Source: JAVBMU01 sp031551755 | GTDB lineage: Bacteria > Actinomycetota > Actinomycetes > Actinomycetales > Cellulomonadaceae | Reading direction: 5' to 3' | Length of the DNA: 64,000 nt | Assembly (NCBI GenBank): GCA_031551755.1 | Contig: JAVBNE010000014.1 | Span: forward strand, 1-64,000 | Part shown: piece by piece, positions 47,735 to 57,038 of the stretch | Numbering within the stretch: the first letter of the stretch is position 1 | How the letters are laid out: each line of letters begins with the position of its first letter | Notes under the pieces: generated by a model | The model's database searches: none | What the model saw: the letters and a program-made list of their open reading frames with translations, nothing else | Told to the model about the DNA's origin: nothing | Position numbers and translations under genes: made by a program

Positions 47735-48517
47735 TCAGCCCAACCGAATGAACGTGGCGTTCGACTGCCACATCGGCCGGAACTGGATCGTGGTGCCTGG
47801 CCGGGAAGCGTCGATCTGCATGTTGTTGCCTGCGTAGATCGAGACGTGACCCGGAGTCCAGATGATGTCACCCGCCTGGGCCTGGGACCGCGGCACGCGG
47901 GTACCCATCCCGCCGATGGCGCTGGAGCTGTGCGGCAACGAGATACCGAGCTGGGCGTAGACGTAGGAGACGAAGCCGGAACAGTCGAAACCATCCGGAG
48001 TGCTGCCGCCGTAGACGTAGGGGACACCCTGGTAGCGAGCTGCGATCGAGATGACCGAGCTGCCGACTGCGGAGGCAGGGATGCTGGCCGTACTTGCCGC
48101 GGCAGTCGCAGTGCGGGTCTGAGTCCGGCTGGTGGCCTGACGGCGCTCCTGCTTCTCGGCCTTGGGTGCAGCCTTGACCTCGGGCGCCGGGGTGACCTTG
48201 ACTGCGGCACTCTCGACGGTGAACTGCGCGTCGTCGGCGACCGTCACCGCAGGCGCTGCCTCGAGGGCGGCACGGGCTTGAGTGGTCAGAGCGCTGAGGT
48301 CGATGGCATTGAGCTTCGCCTCGGAGTCCACCGGCGCGGCCGAGGCCGGGCCTGCGGTGCCGATCATCGAGACGAGAAGCCCTGATGAGGCCGCTACCAC
48401 TGCGGTACGACGACCAACAGAAGACATCGGACCGGATGCGGCCTTGCCGATCGAGCTGATCGGCGTCACGGGCCGCCGCGCGGAGCGGTGGCGAGCGCGA
48501 GTTTGACTCACTGTCAC
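47735..48517 (-). CDS. Secreted NlpC/P60 peptidoglycan endopeptidase
   Basis: A 260-residue exported enzyme. An extended basic start and hydrophobic segment (TAVVAASSGLLVSMIGTAGP, with ASA cleavage region) form the signal peptide; an Ala/Pro/Thr linker follows; the C-terminal NlpC/P60 domain has the catalytic Cys in DGFDCSGFVSYVYAQLGI, the His in WTPGHVSIYAG and the third residue in NNMQIDASRPG. It cleaves peptidoglycan stem peptides during growth or separation. GTG 48517 has GAGAGG eight bases upstream. It is governed by the c-di-AMP riboswitch at 48537-48706. Confidence 0.93.
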   Translation of the reverse strand: MTVSQTRARHRSARRPVTPISSIGKAASGPMSSVGRRTAVVAASSGLLVSMIGTAGPASAAPVDSEAKLNAIDLSALTTQARAALEAAPAVTVADDAQFTVESAAVKVTPAPEVKAAPKAEKQERRQATSRTQTRTATAAASTASIPASAVGSSVISIAARYQGVPYVYGGSTPDGFDCSGFVSYVYAQLGISLPHSSSAIGGMGTRVPRSQAQAGDIIWTPGHVSIYAGNNMQIDASRPGTTIQFRPMWQSNATFIRLG

Positions 48518-48536
48518 TTAGGTTGCCTCTCCATGT

Positions 48537-48706
48537 GTACGCCTACGAGGTGAGCTGTCGGGTTCGGGTGGGAGAAACACCCGGCTTGGTGGACCGAGAT
48601 CCACCGAGCTTCACCCCAAGGACACTGTTCCCAGTGCCCGAATGTGGGTCCCCCGCCCCTGTCATCGGGTTGTGTGGCCTCTCGCGGTGACAGGGCTTGG
48701 CGCTCC
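48537..48706 (-). promoter_or_regulatory. c-di-AMP (ydaO/yuaA) riboswitch
   Basis: On the minus strand the leader carries the ydaO hallmarks: GGGGGACCCACA, TTGGGGTGAAGCTCGG, and the 3' signature CCCGAACCCGACAGCTCACC immediately followed by TCGTAGGCG. The outer P1 pairs GGCGC (48699-48703, plus strand) with the 3' GCGTA side. Boundaries are approximate. In actinobacteria this riboswitch commonly turns off NlpC/P60-type wall hydrolases when c-di-AMP is high. It ends about 20 bases upstream of the gene start. Confidence 0.85.
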
Positions 48707-48749
48707 GCTTGAGGGCTCCCCCAGATGGGTCTTCTGGTCGAGCACGTCG

Positions 48750-48778
48750 ACCGTACTGAACTCCAGAGCGTTTGTCAC
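48750..48778 (-). promoter_or_regulatory. Promoter of the riboswitch-nlpC transcript
   Basis: On the minus strand GTGACA (48778-48773) and TACGGT (48755-48750) are separated by exactly 17 bases, just upstream of the riboswitch 5' end. Confidence 0.55.
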
Positions 48779-48920
48779 GTTCGGATTACGACACTTCACG
48801 GACTTTTGTCGAACGTCATAGTTCTACTGGGACCAAAGTCACCCGCAATCTCCCGTGGAAGGCCGGTGATCAGGGTGTGGAACCCCGACGTTCGCCCCTG
48901 TGATGAGGGCAAAGGAAACC

Positions 48921-49622
48921 TCACGCCACCACCACGAATACATGCCGGGCCACCTCTTCGGACAGCGCGACCGCGGCAGCACGGCCCGCGCCCGACACGA
49001 CCAGCCCGTCAGCCTCGACCCACACCTGGATCTCACGCCCGGGCAGCACTTGCGCTTCCGAGAAACACGCCAGCAAGTCCTCGTCGACCTGAAGGAACTC
49101 CGCGATCCGGCACACCACGACGTGCAGTTCGGCACCGGTGGCCAGTTCGTCGGCGACTTCGGCCAACGGCGCCCCTCCCCCCGCCGGCCGGCCCGAGTAC
49201 TCGTCGCCGAACTCGCCCAAACCCGGAATCGGGTTGCCGTAAGGGTCGGTCTCATGGTGGCTCAGCAGACTGAGCAGGCGCTTCTCGACCGCCTCGCTCA
49301 TCACGTGTTCCCAACGACATGCCTCGTTGTGCACCTGCTCCCAGTCAAGCCTGATGACGTCGGTGAGCAGCCGCTCCGCCAGCCTGTGTTTGCGCATCAC
49401 GCGCATGGCCTTGTCGTGACCGAGCCGGGTGAACTCCAGATGCCGGTCCCCCGAGACCACGACAAGACCGTCCCGCTCCATCCGCGCCACCGTCTGCGAG
49501 ACCGTCGGCCCCGAATGCCCCAGGCGCTCCGCGATCCGGGCACGCAGAGGCACGATGCCTTCCTCGTCCAGCTCATAGATCGTCTTGAGGTACATCTCGG
49601 TGGTGTCGATCAGATCGGTCAC
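48921..49622 (-). CDS. DtxR/IdeR-family metal-dependent regulator
   Basis: A 233-residue regulator. The N-terminal helix-turn-helix begins TDLIDTTEMYLKTIYELDEE and continues GHSGPTVSQTVARMERDGLV; the dimer domain contains the metal ligands (HRLAERLLTDVIRL, NEACRWEHVMSEAVEKRLLS with Cys, Glu and His); a C-terminal SH3/FeoA-like domain follows. It represses iron or manganese genes when metal is bound. GTG at 49622 follows AGGAG. It is one of the two usual actinobacterial paralogues; which metal is sensed cannot be told. The longer frame to 49778 has no homology. Confidence 0.93.
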   Translation of the reverse strand: MTDLIDTTEMYLKTIYELDEEGIVPLRARIAERLGHSGPTVSQTVARMERDGLVVVSGDRHLEFTRLGHDKAMRVMRKHRLAERLLTDVIRLDWEQVHNEACRWEHVMSEAVEKRLLSLLSHHETDPYGNPIPGLGEFGDEYSGRPAGGGAPLAEVADELATGAELHVVVCRIAEFLQVDEDLLACFSEAQVLPGREIQVWVEADGLVVSGAGRAAAVALSEEVARHVFVVVA

Positions 49623-49786
49623 TGCCCGCTCCTGTCGATGGTTGCTCCGGCGCTTGCCCGCCGGGTGCCCGCCCGGGCGAGCAGTCGGCCGCCCGGCGAA
49701 CTTCTGGGGATAGCTTATGTCTGGAGCCGGATCGCGCTCGGGAGGTGCGAGGTACGGACACTTCGGAACGGAATGCACCCGGCCAC

Positions 49787-49792
49787 TAGGCT
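49787..49792 (+). promoter_or_regulatory. -10 element TAGGCT (leaderless) of serC
   Basis: TAGGCT, six bases (GACGCT), then GTG at 49799. Confidence 0.5.
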
Positions 49793-49798
49793 GACGCT

Positions 49799-50953
49799 GT
49801 GCCCCTTGCGAACGCTGCCGACCTCCCGCCCATCACCATTCCCGCGGCCATGCTGCCTGGCGACGGGCGCTTCGGTTCGGGTCCGTCCAAGGTGCGCCGC
49901 GAACAGGTCGAGGCCCTGCAAACCGCCGGGCCGGCCCTGCTCGGGACCTCCCATCGCCAAGCCCCCGTCCGGGAACTCGTCGGCCGGGTCCGTGCGGGGC
50001 TCCGTGCCCTGTTGACCGTCCCGGACGGGTATGAGGTCGTCCTCGGGAACGGTGGTTCGACGGCGTTCTGGGACATCGCCACCACTTGCCTGGTTCGCGA
50101 GACCGCCCAACACGCCGCCTTCGGGGAGTTCGGCGCCAAGTTTGCCGCTGCCACCGATGCGGCCCCTTTCCTGTGTTCCTCGCAGATCCGCACCGCCCCC
50201 GCCGGGCAGGTCGTGCTTCCCGAGTACCAAGTGGGCGTCGATGTCTACGCCTGGCCGCAGAACGAGACGTCCACCGGTGCCATGGTGCCCGTCGAGCGGG
50301 TGCCAGGCAGCGGCGAGGCGTTGATGGTCGTGGATGCCACCTCCGCGGCCGGAGCCGTCCCGGTCGAGATCGCACAGACCGATGTCTACTACTTCGCCCC
50401 CCAGAAGGTCTTCGGCGCCGACGGCGGACTCTGGCTCGCGGTGTGCTCCCCGGCTGCCATCGAGCGGGCGGCCACGCTCGAGTCCTCTGCCCCGGCCGGT
50501 GGGCGCTGGGTGCCGGAGTCGCTGTCGTTGACGACGGCCGTGGCCAACTCCCGGCTCGACCAAACCCTGAACACCCCTGCCATCGCCACGCTTATCATGC
50601 TTGCGGAGCAGGTCGACTGGCTGCTGACGCAGGGCGGCCTGCCGTGGGCGCACGCGCGATCGGCCGAGTCCGCCGCCCACCTGTACGGGTGGGCCGAGTC
50701 CCGGCCCTGGGCGACGCCCTTCGTCCTTGAACCGGCGAACCGCTCCACGGTGGTCGGCACCATCGACCTCGACGCGGCGATCGACGCGGGGACCGTTACC
50801 TCGATCCTGCGGGCACACGGGGTGCTGGATGTGTTCCCCTACCGCAAGCTCGGCCGCAACCAGCTACGGATAGCGATGTTCCCCGCCATCGACCCCGACG
50901 ACGTCCGCGCCCTGACCGCCTGTGTGGACCATGTCGTGGAACGGCTCGGGTAG
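49799..50953 (+). CDS. serC: Phosphoserine aminotransferase SerC
   Basis: A 384-residue PLP enzyme converting 3-phosphohydroxypyruvate to phosphoserine. Characteristic SerC pieces of the actinobacterial type: RFGSGPSKVRREQVEAL, GTSHRQAPVRELVGRVRAGL, VVLGNGGSTAFWDIATTCLV, the Asp in MVVDATSAAGAVP, the PLP Lys in YYFAPQKVFGADGGLW and YRKLGRNQLRIAMFPAIDP. The GTG at 49799 has TAGGCT six bases upstream. It is divergent from the DtxR-family gene and convergent with the transporter gene. Confidence 0.95.
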   Translation: MPLANAADLPPITIPAAMLPGDGRFGSGPSKVRREQVEALQTAGPALLGTSHRQAPVRELVGRVRAGLRALLTVPDGYEVVLGNGGSTAFWDIATTCLVRETAQHAAFGEFGAKFAAATDAAPFLCSSQIRTAPAGQVVLPEYQVGVDVYAWPQNETSTGAMVPVERVPGSGEALMVVDATSAAGAVPVEIAQTDVYYFAPQKVFGADGGLWLAVCSPAAIERAATLESSAPAGGRWVPESLSLTTAVANSRLDQTLNTPAIATLIMLAEQVDWLLTQGGLPWAHARSAESAAHLYGWAESRPWATPFVLEPANRSTVVGTIDLDAAIDAGTVTSILRAHGVLDVFPYRKLGRNQLRIAMFPAIDPDDVRALTACVDHVVERLG

Positions 50954-50959
50954 GGCCGG

Positions 50960-52258
50960 CTACGGGGTCGGCACATCCGGCACCGCCTGCGCCCTGTCGG
51001 CGTCGAGATACCGGATCAGCAGGTGAGGGCGCTGGATCACCCGGTAGCGCACCTGAAGGTTCCAGTTCCGCATCGCCCACACGGCCGCCCCCACGGAGAT
51101 CAGCGCCGCGGTGATCGCGCCGATGCCGATCGCCCACCGTGCACCCCATGCCTCCGCGATCCAGCCGACCACGGGCGAACCGACCGGCGTCGCGCCGAGG
51201 AAGACCATCATGTACAGCGACATCACCCGCCCACGCATCACCGGGTCCACCGACAGTTGAATCGTCGAGTTGGCGGCCGTGATCATCGTCAATGAAGCCA
51301 GCCCCACGGGTATGCAGGTCAGGACATAGAGGGGATACGTCGGCGCGAGGGCCATGGCGCCGGAGGCGAGGGCGAACCCGAACGCCGAGCCGACCACCAG
51401 TCGCACGCGTGGGCGTTTTCGGCGGGCCGCCAACAGCGCCCCCGTCAAGGACCCGATCGCCAGCACCGAACCGAGCAGACCGAACTCGCCCGGCCCCTTG
51501 TCGAACTCGACCCGGGCCATCACCGCGGAGGTCACCTGGAAGTTCAGGCCGAAGGCGGAGACGACCCCGACCACCGCCATGATCACCAGGATGTCGGTGC
51601 GGCCCCGCACATACCGCACACCCTCGCGGATCTGCCCCTTGCCGCGGCCCGCGCTCGGGGTGGACCGCAGGTCCTGAGGCCGCATCCAGACCAACGCAAG
51701 GATCGTGGCCCCGAACGTGACTCCGTTGATGATGAACAGCCAGCCCGTACCGATGGCGGCGATAAGCAGACCGGCGACTCCAGGACCGACCAGCCGGGCC
51801 GCGTTGAAGGAGGCGCTGTTGAGCCCCACCGCATTGGAGAGCTTGTCCGGCGGAACCAACTCGGCGACGAAGGTCTGGCGCACCGGATTGTCGAAGGCCG
51901 TCACGACGCCCAAGGCGGTCGCAAAGGCATAGACGTGCCACAACTCGACCGCGCCGGAGACGACAAGGGCTCCCAAGCCGAGCGCCAAGACTCCCAGCGC
52001 GCCCTGCGTCACCATGAGGAGCTGCCGACGGGGCAGCCGGTCCGCCAGAACGCCGGCCCAGGCTGACAGAGCCAGGACGGGCGCGAATTGGAGCGCGGTC
52101 ACGATGCCGACGGCGAATCCTGAGTCGTGAGTGAGGTCCGTCAGCACCAGCCAGTCCTGGGCCACGCGCTGCATCCAGGTGCCGATATTCGCCACCAGGG
52201 CGGCGCTGAACCAGATGCGGTAGTTGTGATACTGCAGCGAGGAGAAGGTCTTGTTCAT
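50960..52258 (-). CDS. Major facilitator superfamily transporter (MFS_3/TetA-like)
   Basis: A 432-residue transporter with twelve hydrophobic segments, opening SSLQYHNYRIWFSAALVANI GTWM in the style of enterobactin-exporter-type MFS proteins, with the cytoplasmic loop motif (GVLADRLPRRQLLMVTQG) after helix 2. The ATG at 52258 overlaps the stop of the MarR gene (ATGA), the common pairing of a MarR repressor with an efflux pump. Substrate unknown. Confidence 0.9.
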   Translation of the reverse strand: MNKTFSSLQYHNYRIWFSAALVANIGTWMQRVAQDWLVLTDLTHDSGFAVGIVTALQFAPVLALSAWAGVLADRLPRRQLLMVTQGALGVLALGLGALVVSGAVELWHVYAFATALGVVTAFDNPVRQTFVAELVPPDKLSNAVGLNSASFNAARLVGPGVAGLLIAAIGTGWLFIINGVTFGATILALVWMRPQDLRSTPSAGRGKGQIREGVRYVRGRTDILVIMAVVGVVSAFGLNFQVTSAVMARVEFDKGPGEFGLLGSVLAIGSLTGALLAARRKRPRVRLVVGSAFGFALASGAMALAPTYPLYVLTCIPVGLASLTMITAANSTIQLSVDPVMRGRVMSLYMMVFLGATPVGSPVVGWIAEAWGARWAIGIGAITAALISVGAAVWAMRNWNLQVRYRVIQRPHLLIRYLDADRAQAVPDVPTP

Positions 52259-52563
52259 TGAGCCGCGATTCGGGTGAGCAGCTCTCCCGCGCTGGCCAAT
52301 GTCTGGCGCTCGGCGGGATGGAGCGCACTGAGCCGCCGGGTCAGCCACGTATCCCGACGTCGTTCGGTTTCGGCCACTTCGCGTTCCCCCGCCTCGGTCA
52401 GCACGACGACGACCTGACGACCGTCCGTCGCATGAGCTTCCTTGCGCACCAACCCCAAGGCCACCAGGGTGTTCACCGCCCGAGTCATCGAGGGCGGGCG
52501 CACCCGCTCGTGATCGGCCAACTCACCCGGGCTCAGCGGGCCGTGTTTGGCCAGGACCGTCAG
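52255..52563 (-). pseudogene. MarR-family regulator lacking its N-terminus
   Basis: The frame encodes TVLAKHGPLSPGELADHERV, RPPSMTRAVNTLVALGLVRK and TDGRQVVVVLTEAGEREVAE: the winged helix and wing of a MarR repressor plus the last dimer helix. The usual ~40 residues before this are missing. The frame is closed by a TGA inside the end of manA, and the only usual start is a TTG at 52521, inside the DNA-binding helix. It is either a broken gene or uses a CTG codon near 52563. It overlaps the MFS start. Confidence 0.65.
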
Positions 52564-52571
52564 GATATGGA

Positions 52572-53792
52572 TCAGGGTACGAACACCGCCGCCAAGCGCC
52601 CCTCACCGACTGCGGTCACAGGCCCGGCGCTGTCCGGCACGAAGACGGACTCCCCGCTACCCAGCATGTGCCGCTCATCGCCTGAACGCAGCTCGAGTCG
52701 GCCCTCCAACCCCAAGACGATCCGGGGTCCGTGGGGGTGCAACGACACCGGCACCCCCGTCGAGATACCGCCGGTCAGCAGCGCGTACTCGGCGATCGGC
52801 GGGAGGTAGAGCGCGGGACCCACCGCCGAGTCGATCACCTTCGGATGGACGGGCGGACCGGGCTCGAAGACCGCGCATTCAACAAGGGCGTCGACATCCA
52901 CATGCTTGGTCGTCAGACCCGCCCGCAACACATTGTCCGAGCTGGACATGACCTCCAGCGCGCAGCCCGACAGATAGGCGTGAACGTGCCCTGCCGGCAG
53001 GTACATCGACTCCCCCGGCGCCAAGCTGACCCGGTTGAGCAAGAGGGAGACGAGGGCGCCCGGGTCTCCCGGGTGCTGTTCCGCGAGCGCGACCGCCGTG
53101 GAGTAGGCCCGCGGACACCGTGGGTCGTTCGCCAGCCGCTGCCGCAGGTCGGCGATCGTCACCGCGAGATCCGCCGCCACGCCGGCCTCGCTGCGGGCCC
53201 GGACCGCCAATGCGAACGCCGCACGCACCCCCTTGGCGTCCGGCCATGCCGCCAGCAGTGCCCTCATCTGGCTCGCCAGCTCACCCGCCACGCCGTCCAG
53301 GATGTCGATGGCACGCACCGGGAGCCGGAACCCCGAGAGGGCTTCGAAGGGGGTAAGCGCCACGACCAGTTCGGGCTTGTGCTGGGAATCGTGAAAGGAC
53401 CGGTGCGGAGCGCCGATGGGGACCCCGGCCCGGTTCTCCCGGTTGAACCCCGCGCGCGCCAGGTGCGGCATGGGGTGCACTTGGAGGGAGAGCGCACGCC
53501 GGGCAGCGAGAACCTTGAACAGGTAGGGCAGCCGTGGTCCATAATCGTCCAGCACCCGTTGGCCCAGCATGGCGACCGGATCCACCCGGATGAGGTCGAT
53601 CAACGTCGCCGTCCCGTCGGCGACGTCCACATGGGACGGCGCCGACGGATGCGCACCAAGCCACAGCTCCGCCGCCGGCCGACCGTCGACGGGCCGACCG
53701 AGCAACTCCTGGATGGCTGTCGTCGACCCCCAGTCGTACGGCTGAACCGTATTGTCGAGCGGGTAGAACGACGGGCCGCTGGCCACGGCCAT
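52572..53792 (-). CDS. manA: Mannose-6-phosphate isomerase, class I
   Basis: A 406-residue Zn enzyme interconverting fructose-6-phosphate and mannose-6-phosphate. Evidence: FYPLDNTVQPYDWGSTTAIQ, RPAAELWLGAHPSAPS, LFKVLAARRALSLQVHPMPH (zinc His), DSQHKPELVVALTPFEALSG, PGESMYLPAGHVHAYLSGCA and EVMSSSDNVLRAGLTTKHVD. Product feeds GDP-mannose for the mannosyltransferase and other glycans. ATG at 53792 has AGGAGG upstream. The 3' end overlaps the region where the MarR gene is missing its start. Confidence 0.95.
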   Translation of the reverse strand: MAVASGPSFYPLDNTVQPYDWGSTTAIQELLGRPVDGRPAAELWLGAHPSAPSHVDVADGTATLIDLIRVDPVAMLGQRVLDDYGPRLPYLFKVLAARRALSLQVHPMPHLARAGFNRENRAGVPIGAPHRSFHDSQHKPELVVALTPFEALSGFRLPVRAIDILDGVAGELASQMRALLAAWPDAKGVRAAFALAVRARSEAGVAADLAVTIADLRQRLANDPRCPRAYSTAVALAEQHPGDPGALVSLLLNRVSLAPGESMYLPAGHVHAYLSGCALEVMSSSDNVLRAGLTTKHVDVDALVECAVFEPGPPVHPKVIDSAVGPALYLPPIAEYALLTGGISTGVPVSLHPHGPRIVLGLEGRLELRSGDERHMLGSGESVFVPDSAGPVTAVGEGRLAAVFVP

Positions 53793-53805
53793 GCGCCTCC
53801 TACGG

Positions 53806-55278
53806 CTAGAACAGGCTCTTGATGGGTTCGAATGCGTAGTAGATCATGAAGGCAACGGCAGAACCCCACATGAGGGGGTGAACCTGGCGGGCCTTGCCCA
53901 CGGCGATCTTGATGATCACAAAGGCGATGAACCCCGCGCCGAGGCCCGCGGAGATCGAGTACGTGAACGGCATCAGCACGATCGTCAGGAAGGCGGGGAT
54001 GGCGATCTCCCAGTCCGTCCACTTGATACCGGTCACCTGGGTCATCATGAGGAAGCCCACGAAGACCAGTGCCGGCGTGGCGGCCTCCTGCGGAACCATG
54101 TCGACGACCGGTGACAGGAAGGTCGCGAGCAGGAAGCAGATGCCGGTGACAACCGAGGCGAAACCGGTTCGTGCCCCCTCACCGACGCCGGAGGCCGACT
54201 CGATGTAGCTGGTGTTTGAGGAGACGCCGCCGATACCACCGGCCGCGGCCGCCACCGAGTCCACTGCGAGGATCCGCCGGACGTTCGGCGGGTTGCCCTC
54301 TTCGTCCAGCAGCTTCGCCTCACCACCGACAGCCACCATGGTGCCCATGGTGTCGAAGAAGTCAGCGAGCAACAGCGAGAAGATGAACAGCAAGGCAGTG
54401 ACGAGGCCGACACTCTCGAAGGAACCGAGCAACGAGAAGTGACCGAGCAGCCCGAAGTCCGGCATCGTGGTCCAGCTGTCCGGGAACTCCGGCACGGTGA
54501 GATTCCAGCCGACGGGGTTGGTCGTGCCGTCGGCACCGACCTTCGGGCCGATGTGCGCGATCTGCTCGATCACGACGGCCAGAACGGTCGCCACGAAGAT
54601 CCCGATGAGTAGCGCACCCTTCACCCTGCGGATCGAAAGCACGATGACGAGCGCCAACCCGATCACGAAGACCAGGACCGGCCACCCCTGCAGGGAGCTG
54701 TTGACACCAAGCTGCAACGGCGTGCCCTCGCCGCTGCGGACGAAGCCACCGCCGACGAAGCCGATCAGGGAGATGAACAGCCCGATGCCAACACTGATCG
54801 CGACCTTGAGCTCCACGGGCACGGCCTTGAAGACCGCCTCCCGGAACCCGGTGAAGACCAGCAACAAGATGATGAGTCCCTCCAGGACCACCAGGCCCAT
54901 CGCGTCCGCCCAGGTGACGTTTTCGAGGGATGCGATCGAGAAGGCGACGACGGCGTTCAGCCCCAACCCGGTGGCGAGCGCCAGCGGGAAGTTGGCGACC
55001 ACCCCCATGAGGATGGTCATCACACCGGCGATCAGGGCCGTAGCCGCCGCGACCATGGCCAGATCCGGACCGTCGCCACCGCCGAGGAACTGACCGGTGC
55101 CGTCCTTGACCGTGCCGATGATCAATGGGTTGAGCACGATGATGTAGGCCATCGCGAAGAAGGTCACCAGGCCGCCGCGCACCTCGGTGCCCAGAGTGGA
55201 GCCGCGCTCGGTGATCTTGAAGAACCGGTCGAGCGCCCCGAGGCGCGCGGGCGCGACAGAGGATTTCGTGGAGGTCAT
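53806..55278 (-). CDS. NCS2/AzgA-type purine permease
   Basis: A 490-residue transporter with about twelve helices. It has FKITERGSTLGTEVRGGLVT then FFAMAYIIVLNPLIIGTVKD at the start, the AzgA-type motif ATGLGLNAVVAFSIA, ISVGIGLFISLIGFVGGGFV, DFFDTMGTMVAVGGEAKLLD and SNTSYIESASGVGEGARTGF. It imports hypoxanthine, guanine or adenine by proton symport. ATG at 55278. It lies 14 bases upstream of manA in the same direction. Confidence 0.93.
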   Translation of the reverse strand: MTSTKSSVAPARLGALDRFFKITERGSTLGTEVRGGLVTFFAMAYIIVLNPLIIGTVKDGTGQFLGGGDGPDLAMVAAATALIAGVMTILMGVVANFPLALATGLGLNAVVAFSIASLENVTWADAMGLVVLEGLIILLLVFTGFREAVFKAVPVELKVAISVGIGLFISLIGFVGGGFVRSGEGTPLQLGVNSSLQGWPVLVFVIGLALVIVLSIRRVKGALLIGIFVATVLAVVIEQIAHIGPKVGADGTTNPVGWNLTVPEFPDSWTTMPDFGLLGHFSLLGSFESVGLVTALLFIFSLLLADFFDTMGTMVAVGGEAKLLDEEGNPPNVRRILAVDSVAAAAGGIGGVSSNTSYIESASGVGEGARTGFASVVTGICFLLATFLSPVVDMVPQEAATPALVFVGFLMMTQVTGIKWTDWEIAIPAFLTIVLMPFTYSISAGLGAGFIAFVIIKIAVGKARQVHPLMWGSAVAFMIYYAFEPIKSLF

Positions 55279-55299
55279 GGGGAGAATGGTGCCAGATGT

Positions 55300-56820
55300 T
55301 CAGTAGGCGCCTTGACCCGACAGCACGGCTCGCGCCGTCTTGGCCAAGATGATGAAATCGCCGAAGACGGTCCAGTTCTCCACGTAGTAGACATCCAGCC
55401 GAACACTCTCTTCCCAGGACAGGTCCGACCGGCCTTCGACCTGCCACAACCCGGTCAACCCGGGTTTGACCAGCAGGCGACGCCGCACTTTCTGCTCGTA
55501 CTCGCTGACCTCGGAAGGCAACGGGGGCCGCGGACCGACCAGGCTCATGTCACCGCGCAGCACGTTGAACAACTGGGGCAACTCATCCAGTGAGTACCGG
55601 CGCAGGAACTTCCCCACTCGGGTGACGCGAGGGTCGTCGCGCATCTTGAACAGCGGGCCGGAGCCCTCGTTCAGCGCGGCGAGCTGGGCGACATCCTTGT
55701 CCGCACCGACATACATGGTGCGGAACTTGTAGAGCCGGAAGGTCTCGCCGTTGCGGCCCACGCGGGTCTGGCGGTAGAAGACGCCGCCGTTGCTGGAGAA
55801 CCGCACGGCAAGTGCCACCCCGATCAACACCGGAGCGAGCACGACGATGAACAGGAGGGCACCGATCCAGTCGGTTGCGGTCTTGATCGCGAACCGGGGG
55901 CCGGTGAACCGAGGAGCATCGACATGCAGCAAGGACACGCTCTCAGCCGGGGTGACGGTGATCCGCGGGCCGGCGACGTCGGCCAGCTCGGCCGTCAGCA
56001 TGAGGTCCACACCACGGGGCTCGAGTTCCCAACCGAGACGGCGCACGACGTCGGCGGTGATCTGGTCGGAGCCGGTGACCGCGACGGTGTCGGCACCCAC
56101 CTGGGCCGTGATCGCACCGGCCTGGCGAAGATCGCCCAGCACGGGAACGCCCAGGATCGTCTCCCCCTCGGCCACCTGGCCGGTGGGGATGCAGACACCC
56201 ACCACTCGGTAGGCCGACCCGACGGTGCCGTTCAGATTCTCGATCAGCCGTTCGGCCTGGTCCCGGTGTCCGATTGCCAGCACGGCCGATTTCCCCGCTC
56301 CGTGGGCCCGCAACCGGCGCAGCCAACGCCGCCAGCCGTAGCGGCCGAGCAGGAGCAGGAAGAGCCCGATGGGCAACGCGAAAGCGAAGTACCCGCGGGC
56401 CTCCGGGAATCGCGACATATAGGCGAGCACGGCGAGGCCTGCGAAGAGGCGCCACGAGGCGCTGTAGACCCGGTGGTACTCGATCGGCCCGGTACCCATG
56501 ACCCGTCCGTCACGCGACTTGACGAGCACGAGTGACAGACACCACGCACTACCGATCAGCGCGGAGAGCGTGACGTAGGTCCCGTCCCAGACACCCTTGC
56601 GCACGGGGTGCTCCAGGAAGACTTCCCAACGCAGAAAATAGGTCACCGTCACTGCGATGGCGATGGCGATGACGTCGGTGATCAGCAGGCGCCGCCGGTA
56701 GCCGACCTCCCACCCCTGCTCCGCGAAAGAAGCCCGCACGGCACGGAACCGCGCAGACCGCGATTGAGCGATGATCTGCCGCAACCCACGCCGGGCATCC
56801 TGCGAGAGATCTTCAGCCAC
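55300..56820 (-). CDS. Undecaprenyl-phosphate sugar-1-phosphate transferase (PHPT family)
   Basis: A 506-residue polyprenyl-phosphate sugar transferase that starts a surface polysaccharide. Four N-terminal membrane helices (about 50-150), a Rossmann-like CoA-binding-type middle (GAGKSAVLAIGHRDQAERLI), a fifth membrane helix (DWIGALLFIVVLAPVLIGVA) and the catalytic domain with FYRQTRVGRNGETFRLYKFR, FLRRYSLDELPQLFNVLRGD, MSLVGPRPPLPSEV and VKPGLTGLWQVEGRSDLSWE. The GTG at 56820 has an excellent GGAGG. No polysaccharide cluster is beside it. Confidence 0.94.
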   Translation of the reverse strand: MAEDLSQDARRGLRQIIAQSRSARFRAVRASFAEQGWEVGYRRRLLITDVIAIAIAVTVTYFLRWEVFLEHPVRKGVWDGTYVTLSALIGSAWCLSLVLVKSRDGRVMGTGPIEYHRVYSASWRLFAGLAVLAYMSRFPEARGYFAFALPIGLFLLLLGRYGWRRWLRRLRAHGAGKSAVLAIGHRDQAERLIENLNGTVGSAYRVVGVCIPTGQVAEGETILGVPVLGDLRQAGAITAQVGADTVAVTGSDQITADVVRRLGWELEPRGVDLMLTAELADVAGPRITVTPAESVSLLHVDAPRFTGPRFAIKTATDWIGALLFIVVLAPVLIGVALAVRFSSNGGVFYRQTRVGRNGETFRLYKFRTMYVGADKDVAQLAALNEGSGPLFKMRDDPRVTRVGKFLRRYSLDELPQLFNVLRGDMSLVGPRPPLPSEVSEYEQKVRRRLLVKPGLTGLWQVEGRSDLSWEESVRLDVYYVENWTVFGDFIILAKTARAVLSGQGAY

Positions 56821-57026
56821 GAATCCTCCTTCACGCCGCCGATAAGAGTCAGTGGCACGGCTGCCATCTGTCTGAATTCGAACGGTTAGTACGGTCTGCC
56901 ACGGGTCAAAATGCATGAGCCCTGCTGCCCCGGTAGGCCCCACTACGAATAGAGACGTGTGGGGAGCGAAAACATGACGCGAATATCGGGCGAATTTTTC
57001 GTGCGGTGCGGCGCACCCGTCCCGGC

Positions 57027-57032
57027 TACCAT
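57027..57032 (+). promoter_or_regulatory. -10 element TACCAT (leaderless) of the DUF2530 gene
   Basis: TACCAT, six bases (GCGAGC), then GTG at 57039. Confidence 0.45.
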
Positions 57033-57038
57033 GCGAGC

